Shown here: one piece after another, positions 49,376 through 58,009 of the stretch
How positions within the stretch are numbered: position 1 is the first letter of the stretch
How the letters are laid out: each line of letters opens with the position of its first letter
DNA from: Azoarcus sp. Aa7
GTDB taxonomy: Bacteria > Pseudomonadota > Gammaproteobacteria > Burkholderiales > Rhodocyclaceae
NCBI RefSeq assembly: GCF_014822185.1
Contig: NZ_QVLR01000107.1
Span: 124,001 to 188,000, forward strand
DNA: 64,000 nucleotides
Direction of reading: 5' to 3'
Notes under the pieces: generated by a model
The model's input: only the letters and a program-made list of their open reading frames with translations
Told to the model about the DNA's origin: nothing
Databases searched by the model: none
Position numbers and translations under genes: made by a program

Positions 49376-49468
49376 ACTCTTGCCTGGCGCCCGCCTGCGC
49401 GCGGGCAAGCCGGCCGCGCGGTCGTGGTCTATCGTGAGCAGTGGATGACCTGACCAGGCGGGGGCCCC

Positions 49469-51679
49469 ATGAGCCGGACCGTGAACGTGTTTGTCAGCTA
49501 CAGTCACGACGACGGCGCATGGTGCGACGTCGTCGTGAAGCATCTGCAGGGCCTGCACGACCCGATCGAGGTCGAGGTGTGGATCGACCGCAAGGGCATC
49601 CGCGCCGGCGACAAGTGGCTGCCGGAGATCGAGTCCGCGCTCGCGCAGGCCGACCTCGCGCTGCTGCTGATCAGCCCGTCCTTCCTGAGCTCCGATTTCA
49701 TCCGCAAGACCGAACTGCCCAAGCTGCTCGCGCGCAGCAAGGAAGGACTGCGCGTGATTCCGGTGCAGATCATCCCCAGTGCGTGGGAAGTGATCAACTG
49801 GCTCAGGGAAACCGAGCTGCGGCCCAAGGAACGGGACGAGAAGACGCGCAAGATCAAGGCGCTGGCTGAGTTCGGAAACGAGAAATCGGTCGCGGTGAGC
49901 CGCAGGCTCAGTGACCTGATGGTCGAGATCGCGGGAATCCTCCGCGAGGACGCAAACGAAGCGAACAACGCGAAACCGGGTGCCGGGAACGGTCGCAACC
50001 AGGCGAACGATGACGCGCATGCGCGCGCGGCGGTGTCGCTGCTCGTCGCGACGCTGCTGCAGGAGATGCCTGTCGAGGTGCGCGAGCCCTTCGCGCGGCG
50101 GAGCGTCGAACGCCTGGCGGAGTTCTGCAAGCTGTCGGGCGAGGCGCTTCTCTGCGCGGTGCGCCTTTTCGTCGAGTATCAGCTGCTGCGCGCCGATGCG
50201 CCCACGTCGGTACTGGAGCTGCAGGACACGCTCGACGGGCTGGACGACGACGAGACCGCGCAGCGTCTCGCCAGCGAGCTGAAGCGCGGCGCGCACGATG
50301 GCGACTTCAGCGGCAGCGTGATCGAGATGAAGTCGCTGTTTTTCATGCTCGCACGGGAACGTGAGGCGCTGTGGGAGAGCTACTTCGACGCCCTTGCGCG
50401 GACCGCGCGCGATACCCCGGCACGCGATGCGATCGCGACGCTCGCGCGCATCCGGGTGAACCTCGGCTTCATCGCGCCGCAGTTCCTCGTCGCCGGGCTG
50501 CTGTCGCGCTTCGAGGACGACTGGCGTCCGGTCCTCAACGCCTACCGGCACTCGATTCCCAAGGCGGGCGGGCGCTCGGGTGCCTTCGAGAGCCTGCAGG
50601 CCTCGCAGTGGAACTGCTGGCTGGTATGGGGCCCCAGCATCCCGATCTGCCGCTGCGCGCAGTGGCAGGGGCGTTTTGCGTACCAGTACGGGTACGGCGA
50701 CGAAAACAACTCGCTGCCGTTGATCGAGCTCGACCTTGCCGACAGCGGCGAACCGCGCACCCTCGGCCCCCTGGTGTCGGATCTCGCTGCCGAGGGACGC
50801 GGCGCGAAGCTGGTGCAACTCACCGGGCGGCTGCGCTGGGGACCGGATTTCCAGCGCGAAGGCGGCGACCCGGGCACGCACCCGACGGACGACGACTCGA
50901 CGCTGGACCTGATCGACGAGCTGGAGCGCGACGACAGCGGGGAGGAACCGCAGCCGCGCAAGTATCCGATGGCCGCCGCTCAGGCGAGCCTGTGGTGCGG
51001 CGATGGTCCGCAGCACGCGCATCACGCCGACGGTCTCGTGCTGCAGCTGGAGTCCGTCGACCAAACCGTCGAGGAGACGCGCGTGTACTTCTCCGCCTAC
51101 CTGTGGATGATGTTTCTCGTCGCGCTCGCCCGGCCCGATCCGACCGATCCGGACATCGGTCCGCGCCTGCTGCGCCGCAAACCCTATCCGTCATGGCCGG
51201 AGAGTCCGGCCGAGCGCGTGCGCGTCGGCGACGCCCGCCTGTGGGAGAACCTGCTGCCGGTCTTCGTGCACGCCAACGTGGCCGACCCGGCGGCGCTGCA
51301 TTTCCAGCGGCGCGCGGTGGTCGAGAACAGCGTCCAGTTGCTGCGCCAGGTGTGGGAGCGGCGGAGCGAGTTCTTCGACGCCGACGACGTGGCCAGCGGC
51401 ATCCGCTTCCACCTCGTGTGCAGTTCGGATTACTCGGGTTGCGACTGTGAGATCCGCTACGCCTCGGCCGACCCCTTGCCCGAGTTGCTGCGCGAGCGTC
51501 TCGTGGCGGAGGGCGATCGCGACTTTGCCGCGTCCGTGGTCGTGCCGGGCAGTTCCGACAACCCTGCGCAGCGACCGTGGGGGCTCGCCGGCTATTTCTC
51601 GTCCTGCCACCTGCCCGAGCTGGTCGCGGACTACTTCGGCTATGTCGACAAGCTTCAGCGGCAGAAGCCGCGCCGCTAG
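49469..51679 (+). CDS. TIR-domain protein with large uncharacterised C-terminal region
   Basis: A 736-aa protein with an N-terminal TIR domain (about 1-150) of the prokaryotic type: box 1 VNVFVSYSHDD (5-15), DRKGIRAGDKWLPEIESAL (40-58), and SFLSSDFIRKTEL with Glu82 at the position used by NADase TIR enzymes. Many bacterial TIR domains cleave NAD+ or make signal molecules, often in phage defence, so such activity is plausible. The remaining about 580 residues match nothing I recognise. They include an acidic helical part, WNCWLVWGPSIPICRCAQW, and a HAHHADGLVLQLESVDQT segment, with no membrane segments. It overlaps the GNAT gene by 38 bp. The start at 49469 (GGGGG upstream) fits the TIR edge. 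Confidence 0.85.
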   Translation: MSRTVNVFVSYSHDDGAWCDVVVKHLQGLHDPIEVEVWIDRKGIRAGDKWLPEIESALAQADLALLLISPSFLSSDFIRKTELPKLLARSKEGLRVIPVQIIPSAWEVINWLRETELRPKERDEKTRKIKALAEFGNEKSVAVSRRLSDLMVEIAGILREDANEANNAKPGAGNGRNQANDDAHARAAVSLLVATLLQEMPVEVREPFARRSVERLAEFCKLSGEALLCAVRLFVEYQLLRADAPTSVLELQDTLDGLDDDETAQRLASELKRGAHDGDFSGSVIEMKSLFFMLAREREALWESYFDALARTARDTPARDAIATLARIRVNLGFIAPQFLVAGLLSRFEDDWRPVLNAYRHSIPKAGGRSGAFESLQASQWNCWLVWGPSIPICRCAQWQGRFAYQYGYGDENNSLPLIELDLADSGEPRTLGPLVSDLAAEGRGAKLVQLTGRLRWGPDFQREGGDPGTHPTDDDSTLDLIDELERDDSGEEPQPRKYPMAAAQASLWCGDGPQHAHHADGLVLQLESVDQTVEETRVYFSAYLWMMFLVALARPDPTDPDIGPRLLRRKPYPSWPESPAERVRVGDARLWENLLPVFVHANVADPAALHFQRRAVVENSVQLLRQVWERRSEFFDADDVASGIRFHLVCSSDYSGCDCEIRYASADPLPELLRERLVAEGDRDFAASVVVPGSSDNPAQRPWGLAGYFSSCHLPELVADYFGYVDKLQRQKPRR

Positions 51680-53090
51680 CGGGCATTTTCGCGAACTCGA
51701 CGCGTCGCCCGGCGGGCTGGCGGCGCTGGAGCGCTTCTACGACGAGCGCTACGTCGCCGAGTTCCCCGACCCCGACGAACGCGAGTCGCTCGACAACATG
51801 CGGCGCTACCTGCTGCTGAAGGCGCAGGGTTGGTACGGGAGCAACAACTACCACATCGTCGTCGCCGAACTCGACGGCGAAGCGGTCGGGGGCGTCGTGT
51901 TCGACTATCTCGCCCTGCCGCGTGCGGGCGTGATCGAATTCCTGTTCGTCGCTTCGGACCGCCGCGAGTCGGGCATCGGCCGCGCACTGCTGGACGAGGC
52001 GATCCGCCTGCTGCGCCGGGACGCCCGCCGGCACGGCGCGCGCCTGGCCGCCGTGGTCGCCGAAATGAACGATCCCTTCCGCCGTCCCGCGACGCCCGAC
52101 AACATGGACCCCTTCCGGCGCGCGGCGATCTGGGGCCGCTGGGGCTTCGGCGTGCTCGAATTCCCCTACGTCCAGCCCGCGCTGTCGGCCGGACAGCAGC
52201 CGGTCGACGGCCTGCTGCTGATCATGCGTCCGTTCGGGCGTGTGCCGCGGTCGGGCTTCCGCTCGCACTGGGTCGAACTCGTCGTCGCGGAGTATCTGCG
52301 CTGGGCGATGCGCATCGAGAACCCCGCGGCGGACCGCGATTTTCTCGCGATGTCCGACGCGCTCGCGTCGCGTCCGCGCGTCGCGCTGGTTCCGCTCGGT
52401 CGCTACGCCGGCCAGGACCCGACGGACGGATTGGTGGTCGAAGTCGTGTCGTCGCCAGATCGGCGCTCGGACGGTATCGCGACGGCGGCCGCGATCGCCC
52501 GCGCGGCGATTCCCGTCCCCGGTCGCGTCGCCGCACAGCAGGATTTTGCCGCGGCCTTCGCGCTCGGCGACAGCGGCGCGGCGCACTACCACCTGTGGCT
52601 GTTGCGCACGGCACCGGACGCCCCGGCCGAGGGCATGGCGAGCTTCTTCACGCTGCCAACGGCCGGTTTCGGCGGCTATCTCGTCCTTGCCGGAAGCCTG
52701 CGCGGGCGCGGCCTGCTGCGCCGGGCGGTCGCACGCATCGAGGCGCGCATGAGGCAGGACGGGACGTCCGCGGACGGCTGGTTCATCGAATGCGGCGCGG
52801 AATCGGTGGCGGTGTTCCGGCACATCGGTTTCATCGACGTGCCGTGTGACTACCGCCCGCCCGCGGTGGGCGAGGCGTCGCCGGGCGGGGCACCGGAACG
52901 TCTGCACCTGCTGTTCAAACCCTTCGGAATGCGCCGCGAGCCGGACCGTCTCGAGCGCGATTTCGTGTCCCGCGCGCTGCGGGAAATCCTGTGCTCGGTT
53001 TATGCGATCGGCAATCCTGAGGCCGCTTCCTGCTATCGGCGGGTGCTGCGGACGCTGGCCGACGGCGATCTTCGCGGGGCGCGGCGATGA
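51642..53090 (+). CDS. Tandem GNAT-fold acetyltransferase-like protein
   Basis: A 482-aa protein with two GNAT-like folds. The first (about 15-165) has a good acetyl-CoA motif A, FLFVASDRRESGIGRALLDEA (about 101-121). The second (about 220-445) has LAGSLRGRGLLRRAVARIEARM (from about 350), then ECGAESVAVFRHIGFIDVP, a typical GNAT tail. The acceptor is unknown. The ATG at 51642 lies inside the end of the TIR gene (38-bp overlap in another frame) and has no clear ribosome site, so translation is probably coupled to the TIR gene. A downstream promoter at 53145 starts a separate operon. Confidence 0.85.
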   Translation: MSTSFSGRSRAASGHFRELDASPGGLAALERFYDERYVAEFPDPDERESLDNMRRYLLLKAQGWYGSNNYHIVVAELDGEAVGGVVFDYLALPRAGVIEFLFVASDRRESGIGRALLDEAIRLLRRDARRHGARLAAVVAEMNDPFRRPATPDNMDPFRRAAIWGRWGFGVLEFPYVQPALSAGQQPVDGLLLIMRPFGRVPRSGFRSHWVELVVAEYLRWAMRIENPAADRDFLAMSDALASRPRVALVPLGRYAGQDPTDGLVVEVVSSPDRRSDGIATAAAIARAAIPVPGRVAAQQDFAAAFALGDSGAAHYHLWLLRTAPDAPAEGMASFFTLPTAGFGGYLVLAGSLRGRGLLRRAVARIEARMRQDGTSADGWFIECGAESVAVFRHIGFIDVPCDYRPPAVGEASPGGAPERLHLLFKPFGMRREPDRLERDFVSRALREILCSVYAIGNPEAASCYRRVLRTLADGDLRGARR

Positions 53091-53144
53091 ATGTAGGTGC
53101 TTGAAAACCATGCTTTTATCAGGGCTATTACCCGACAAAAGCGG

Positions 53145-53173
53145 TTGGATATCGGGCGTCGATTTGCTATAGA
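53145..53173 (+). promoter_or_regulatory. Sigma70-type promoter for the sensor-kinase operon
   Basis: TTGGAT (53145-53150), a 17-bp spacer and TATAGA (53168-53173) fit a sigma70 promoter well. The region around it is unusually AT-rich. It would start the kinase-regulator-GGDEF/EAL operon about 75 bp before the 53256 ATG. Confidence 0.65.
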
Positions 53174-53255
53174 TACGTCATGGATGGGGATTCATCTCCG
53201 CAACACGGAGCGATCTCCCCGAATCCGCGTCGCGTTCGCGAACCGGGGAGTGCAC

Positions 53256-54737
53256 ATGGCGATGGACGTTTGCGGTCTCCTGCTGGACGAGGCGCCCGAT
53301 GCATTCGTGGTGCAATCGCCGGAGGGGATCGTCCTGCACTGGAGCAGGAGCGCCGAATCCATCTTCGGTTACGTGGCGAACGAAGTCGTGGGGCGGGACC
53401 TGCTCGACCTCATCGTGCCCGCCGACCGCGCGGACGAGGAACGCAGCATGCGGTGCGAGGCGCTGGAAACGGGCTTCGCCGCGATCGAATCGCTGCGGCG
53501 CTGCAAGGACGGTTCGCTGGTCTTCGTCTCGATCAGCGCGAAGACTGTGGGCGACGGCCAGGGACGGCCGCAGTACCTGATCGTGTGCAAGAAGGACGTC
53601 ACGCAGCTCAAGGTGATGCGCGACGCGAAACTCGTGGACGCACGCTACAGCAAGCTGCTTGAGTCGATGCCTGACGGCATCGTGCTGATCAACGCGTCGG
53701 GGCGCATCGTCTTCGCGAACAGCCAGGCCGAGGCCATGTTCGCCTACGAGGCGGGGCGCCTGCGCGGCCTGCCGGTGGAAGCGCTGCTACCCGAGCGCCT
53801 GCGCGGTGGGCACGTGGCACATCGTTCGGCCTACTTCGGTCAACTGCGCACGCGGGCGATGGGCATGGGGCTGGAGCTGTACGGCCTGCGTCAGGACGGC
53901 AGCGAGTTTCCGGTCGAGATCGGCCTCAGTCCGCTGGAGACGGGGGAGGGCACGCTGGTGACCAGTGCGATCCGTGACATCACCGAACGCAAGCGCATCG
54001 AGCGTGCGCTGCACGAGAAGAACGTCGAGCTCGCAAAGGCCAACGCCGCGAAGGACCGCTTCCTCGCGAGCATGAGCCACGAGCTGCGTACGCCGCTCAA
54101 CGCGATCATCGGCTTCACCGGCACGCTGCTGATGAAACTGCCGGGACCCCTGAACGAGGTGCAGGAAAAGCAGCTGCGCCGCGTCCAGTCCGGCGGCCAG
54201 CACCTGCTCGAACTCATCAACGATCTCCTCGACATCGCGAAGATCGAGGCCGGCAAGGTCGAACTGGTGGTGGAACCCCTGGATTGCCGGACGGTCGTGG
54301 AGGACGTGGCCGCGACGCTGCGTCCGGCGGCGGAAGGGAAGGGACTGGCCTTCGCCATCGAGGTCGTCGACGAGTCCTTGCGGCTGTCGACCGACCGGCG
54401 TGCTTTCAGTCAGATCCTCATTAACCTGGTGCAGAACGCGATCAAGTTCACCGAGCGCGGATGCGTCACGATCCGGCTCGCGCGGCGGATCGAGGGCGAG
54501 CTTGCGCTGGTCGAGGTCAGCGTCCGCGACACCGGCATGGGCATCGGCGATGAGGACCTGCAGCGCCTGTTCGCCCCGTTCTCGCGCATCACGCCGCGCA
54601 GCGGCAAATTTGCCGAGGGAACCGGTCTCGGCCTGCACCTGAGCCAGAAGCTCGCCGGGCACATGGGCGGCCGGATTACAGTGGAAAGCGCGCCAGGGGT
54701 CGGCAGCACTTTCGCGCTCGTGTTGCCGGAGGGATGA
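53256..54737 (+). CDS. PAS-domain sensor histidine kinase
   Basis: A 493-aa cytosolic sensor kinase with no membrane segment. It has two PAS domains (about 8-125 with APDAFVVQSPEGIVLHWSRSAESIFGY, and about 130-250 ending AIRDITERKRIE). A HisKA domain carries phospho-acceptor His275 in FLASMSHELRTPLNAIIGF; the HATPase domain has N-box LINLVQNAIKFTE, G1 VRDTGMGIGDE, F-box and G2 GTGLGLHLSQKLAGHMGG. The ATG at 53256 has GGGGAG a few bases upstream; upstream in-frame codons to 53097 cross the promoter and are excluded. It overlaps the next gene (ATGA). Confidence 0.93.
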   Translation: MAMDVCGLLLDEAPDAFVVQSPEGIVLHWSRSAESIFGYVANEVVGRDLLDLIVPADRADEERSMRCEALETGFAAIESLRRCKDGSLVFVSISAKTVGDGQGRPQYLIVCKKDVTQLKVMRDAKLVDARYSKLLESMPDGIVLINASGRIVFANSQAEAMFAYEAGRLRGLPVEALLPERLRGGHVAHRSAYFGQLRTRAMGMGLELYGLRQDGSEFPVEIGLSPLETGEGTLVTSAIRDITERKRIERALHEKNVELAKANAAKDRFLASMSHELRTPLNAIIGFTGTLLMKLPGPLNEVQEKQLRRVQSGGQHLLELINDLLDIAKIEAGKVELVVEPLDCRTVVEDVAATLRPAAEGKGLAFAIEVVDESLRLSTDRRAFSQILINLVQNAIKFTERGCVTIRLARRIEGELALVEVSVRDTGMGIGDEDLQRLFAPFSRITPRSGKFAEGTGLGLHLSQKLAGHMGGRITVESAPGVGSTFALVLPEG

Positions 54738-55144
54738 GCGTGGCGGTGCGCATCCTCCTCGTCGAGGACAACCCGGCGAACCTCGAACTCGTCAGCTACC
54801 TGCTCGAAGCGGCCGGGCACATCGTGCTGATCGCCGAGGACGGCCGGCAGGGGCTGGAACTCGCCCGCAAGGAGCCGCCCCCCGACCTCATCGTCAGCGA
54901 CCTGCGCATGCCCGTGATGGACGGCTTCGAAATGCTTCGACACATCCGCATGGACGCCACCCTGAACGATGTCCCCGTGATCGCGGTCACAGCGTTCTCG
55001 ATGTCGGGCGACCAGACTCGGGTGATGCTCGCGGGCTTCGACGGCTACATCTCCAAGCCCATCGTTCCAGAGACCTTCGTCAGCGAGGTCGAAGCCTACC
55101 TGAAGGCCGGACGGCGCAAGGCCGGACCGCCCGCCGACCCGTGA
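54734..55144 (+). CDS. Single-domain response regulator
   Basis: A 136-aa stand-alone receiver domain. Acidic pocket EDN (11-13), phospho-acceptor Asp56 in LIVSDLRMPVMDG, Thr in VTAFS and Lys108 in GYISKPI are all present. With no output domain it likely relays phosphate or acts by protein contact, as DivK- or CheY-like regulators do. It is coupled by ATGA to the kinase before it and followed by a second receiver-containing protein, so a relay through this operon is plausible. Confidence 0.93.
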   Translation: MSVAVRILLVEDNPANLELVSYLLEAAGHIVLIAEDGRQGLELARKEPPPDLIVSDLRMPVMDGFEMLRHIRMDATLNDVPVIAVTAFSMSGDQTRVMLAGFDGYISKPIVPETFVSEVEAYLKAGRRKAGPPADP

Positions 55145-55156
55145 GGATGCGTGCCG

Positions 55157-57931
55157 ATGGCGAAGATTCTTGTCATAGACGACCATGCCGCGAATCGCGA
55201 ACTCATCGTTGCCCTGGCTGGCTACGAGGGGCACGAGGCGCTGGAGGCGGGCGACGGCGCCGAAGGGCTCGCCATCGTGCGGGCGCAGCGTCCGCAGCTG
55301 GTCATCTGCGACATCCTCATGCCCAACGTGGACGGTTACGAGTTCGTGCGCCGGCTGCGTGCGGATCCGGCGATCGCCGATACGCCGGTGATCTTCTATA
55401 CGGCCAATTACCACGAGCGCGAAGTGCGCAACCTCGCCGGCATCCTCGGCGTGTCGCGCATCCTCGTGAAGCCCTGCAACCCCGATGACATCGTGCGCGC
55501 CATCGACGACACGCTCCGCCAGGCGGTGAAGGAATTGCCGCCCGCGAGCGACGCCGAATTCGAGCGCGAGCACTTGCGCGTGCTCACCGACAAGCTCGCC
55601 GCCAAGGCCGAGGAGCTCGAACGCCGCGCCGCGGATCTCGCGGGCGAGGTCGAGACCCGCAAGCTCGCCGAGGCGCAGCTGCGGCGTGTGCTGCGCGCGC
55701 GCAACGTGATGGCCGAGTGCAACCGCACGCTGGTGCGCGCCACCGACGAGCGGCGGCTGCTCGCGGACATGTGCCGCTTCCTCATCGAGCTCGGGAACTA
55801 CGGCATCGCGTGGGTGAGCCTGGCGTGGCACGACGCCGACTGCACGGTGGAGACGGTCGCCGCCGCGGGCGAGGGGGCCAGCCTGCTGAAATCCTTCCGC
55901 TTTTCGTGGGGCGACAACGCCTGTGGCAACGGTCCGGTGGGCGAGGCGGTGCGCACGCGCGCACCGCAGGTCGTGCACGACATCGCGTCGGACCCGCGCC
56001 TTGTGCGCTGGCGCGAGGCGGCACTCGGACGCGGCTTCCAGGCGGCCGCGGTGCTGCCCCTCGTGTTCGAGCACGAGACTTTCGGCGTGCTGTGCATCGT
56101 CACGCGGGAGAAGGAAGCCTTCGATGGGGACGAGCTCGAGCTGCTCGGCGAGCTGGCGGACGACATCGCCTACGGCATCCACACGCTGCGCGCGCGCGTC
56201 GTGCAGCAGCGCACTGAGGAGACGTTGCGCCTGCGCAACCGCGCCATCGACGAGAGCATCAACGCCATCGTGATCAGCGCGGCCGATCGCGAGGCCGATA
56301 ATCCGGTGCTCTACGTGAACCCCGCCTTCACGCTGATGACCGGCTATGCGCCCGAGGAGATCATCGGGCGCAACACGCGCCTGCTGGTCGGCGACGACTG
56401 GGACCAGCCCGATATCGAGCGTCTGCGCGAGGCGGTGCGCCGCGGGCGCGATGCTCGGGTCACGCTGCGCTGCTACCGCAAGGACGGTTCGCTGTTCTGG
56501 AACGAGATCTCGCTCGCGTCGATGCACGACCCGAGCGGGCGCGTGTCGCACTTCATCTCGATCTTCAACGACCTCACCGACCGCAAGCGCTACGAGGCGG
56601 AGCTCGAACAGCAGGCCAACCACGACGCCCTGACCGGACTCGCCAACCGCAACCTTCTCAACGACCGCCTGCAGCAGTCGATGATCCGCGCGCAGCGCAA
56701 CGCCGGCGCGGTGGCCGTGATGCTGCTCGACCTCGACCGCTTCAAGCTGATCAACGACAGCCTCGGCCATGCCGTCGGCGACGAACTGATCTGCGAGGTG
56801 GCACGGCGTCTCGCCGCCTGCGTGCGCCAGGGCGACACCGTGGCGCGCCTCGGCGGCGACGAGTTCATGATCGTCATGTCCGAGCTGTGGGCCGAAAGCG
56901 ATGCCGCGTCGCTCGCGGCCAAGGTGCTGCAGCGCGTGTCGGCGCCGATGAAGCTGTCGGGCCACGAGATCGTCGTCACCGGCAGCCTGGGCGTCGCGCT
57001 GTTTCCGCGCGACGGCGAATCGGCGGCCCTGCTGGTGAAGAATGCCGACGTCGCGATGTACCGCGCGAAGGAGCAGGGGCGCAACGACTTCCGCTTCTAC
57101 GCGCCCGAGATGAACGCACGCATGCTCGAACGCCTGGAACTCGAAAACGGCCTGCGCCGGGCGCTCGACCAGGGCGAGCTGGAACTGCACTACCAGCCCA
57201 AGGTCGAGCTCGCCAACGGGCATGTGGTCGGCGCCGAGGCGCTGATCCGCTGGCGCCATCCGGTGCTGGGCATGGTGTCGCCGGCCGATTTCATCCCGCT
57301 GGCGGAGGAAACGGGGCTCATCGTGCCGATCGGCGAATGGGTCATCAACACCGCGTGCCGCCAGTTGAAGGCCTGGCGCGAAGAAGGGCTCACAGGGGTC
57401 AGCGTCGCGGTCAATGTCTCGGCGCGGCAGTTCCAGCAGGACGACCTCGTCGGCGTGCTGGGCGAGGCCTTGCGCGCGTCCGGGGTGCCGGCGCGGAGCC
57501 TGCACCTCGAAGTCACCGAGAGCGGCGTGATGAGCAACCCGGAGCGCACCATCGTGATCCTGCGCACGCTCAAGGACATCGGCGTGCTGGTCTCGCTCGA
57601 CGACTTCGGCACCGGCTATTCCAGCCTGAACTACCTCAAGCGCTTCCTCATCGACAGCGTCAAGATCGACCAGTCCTTCGTCGCCGACCTCACGACGTCT
57701 TCGGAGGACGCCGCGATCGCCCGCATGGTCATCTCGCTCGCCCACAGCCTCAACCAGACCGTCGTCGCCGAAGGCGTCGAGACCGTGGCGCAGCTCGACT
57801 TCCTGCGCCGCCACCGCTGCGACGAGATGCAGGGCTTCCTGTGCAGCCGTGCGATTCCCGCCGCCGAGTTCGCCGGGATGATCCGCGACGGGGGCTGCGT
57901 GCTGCCGTCACTGGCAGGTGCACTGCACTAG
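55157..57931 (+). CDS. REC-GAF-PAS-GGDEF-EAL c-di-GMP enzyme
   Basis: A 924-aa multidomain protein. It consists of a receiver (about 1-125, Asp52 in LVICDILMP), a short coiled coil, a GAF domain (about 180-350), and a PAS domain (about 365-480). GGDEF (about 490-650, intact RLGGDEF and A-site) and EAL (about 665-915, intact GAEALIRW, EVTESGVMSN, LDDFGTGYSS, VAEGVET) follow. Both catalytic domains look active. The PAS has the LOV-like element GRNTRLLVG, with Thr where photosensory LOV domains have Cys. The ATG at 55157 gives MAKILVIDD; a GTG at 55151 adds two residues. It follows the response regulator by 12 bp. Confidence 0.94.
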   Translation: MAKILVIDDHAANRELIVALAGYEGHEALEAGDGAEGLAIVRAQRPQLVICDILMPNVDGYEFVRRLRADPAIADTPVIFYTANYHEREVRNLAGILGVSRILVKPCNPDDIVRAIDDTLRQAVKELPPASDAEFEREHLRVLTDKLAAKAEELERRAADLAGEVETRKLAEAQLRRVLRARNVMAECNRTLVRATDERRLLADMCRFLIELGNYGIAWVSLAWHDADCTVETVAAAGEGASLLKSFRFSWGDNACGNGPVGEAVRTRAPQVVHDIASDPRLVRWREAALGRGFQAAAVLPLVFEHETFGVLCIVTREKEAFDGDELELLGELADDIAYGIHTLRARVVQQRTEETLRLRNRAIDESINAIVISAADREADNPVLYVNPAFTLMTGYAPEEIIGRNTRLLVGDDWDQPDIERLREAVRRGRDARVTLRCYRKDGSLFWNEISLASMHDPSGRVSHFISIFNDLTDRKRYEAELEQQANHDALTGLANRNLLNDRLQQSMIRAQRNAGAVAVMLLDLDRFKLINDSLGHAVGDELICEVARRLAACVRQGDTVARLGGDEFMIVMSELWAESDAASLAAKVLQRVSAPMKLSGHEIVVTGSLGVALFPRDGESAALLVKNADVAMYRAKEQGRNDFRFYAPEMNARMLERLELENGLRRALDQGELELHYQPKVELANGHVVGAEALIRWRHPVLGMVSPADFIPLAEETGLIVPIGEWVINTACRQLKAWREEGLTGVSVAVNVSARQFQQDDLVGVLGEALRASGVPARSLHLEVTESGVMSNPERTIVILRTLKDIGVLVSLDDFGTGYSSLNYLKRFLIDSVKIDQSFVADLTTSSEDAAIARMVISLAHSLNQTVVAEGVETVAQLDFLRRHRCDEMQGFLCSRAIPAAEFAGMIRDGGCVLPSLAGALH

Positions 57932-58009
57932 CTTTCGCCGTTCGCTCCCCGCATTGGCACTAGAATGCGGCTGCTACAGTCCGCACAACACGGCCTCGTG
58001 CCGCCCCCC

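Noticed and set aside
49469-51679. Calling the TIR gene part of a Thoeris or CBASS system
   Set aside because: No ThsA/SLOG, cyclase or nucleotide-sensing partner is present; only the TIR fold is shared.
53097-53255. N-terminal extension of the PAS kinase to 53097
   Set aside because: It crosses a good sigma70 promoter; the ATG at 53256 has a proper ribosome site.
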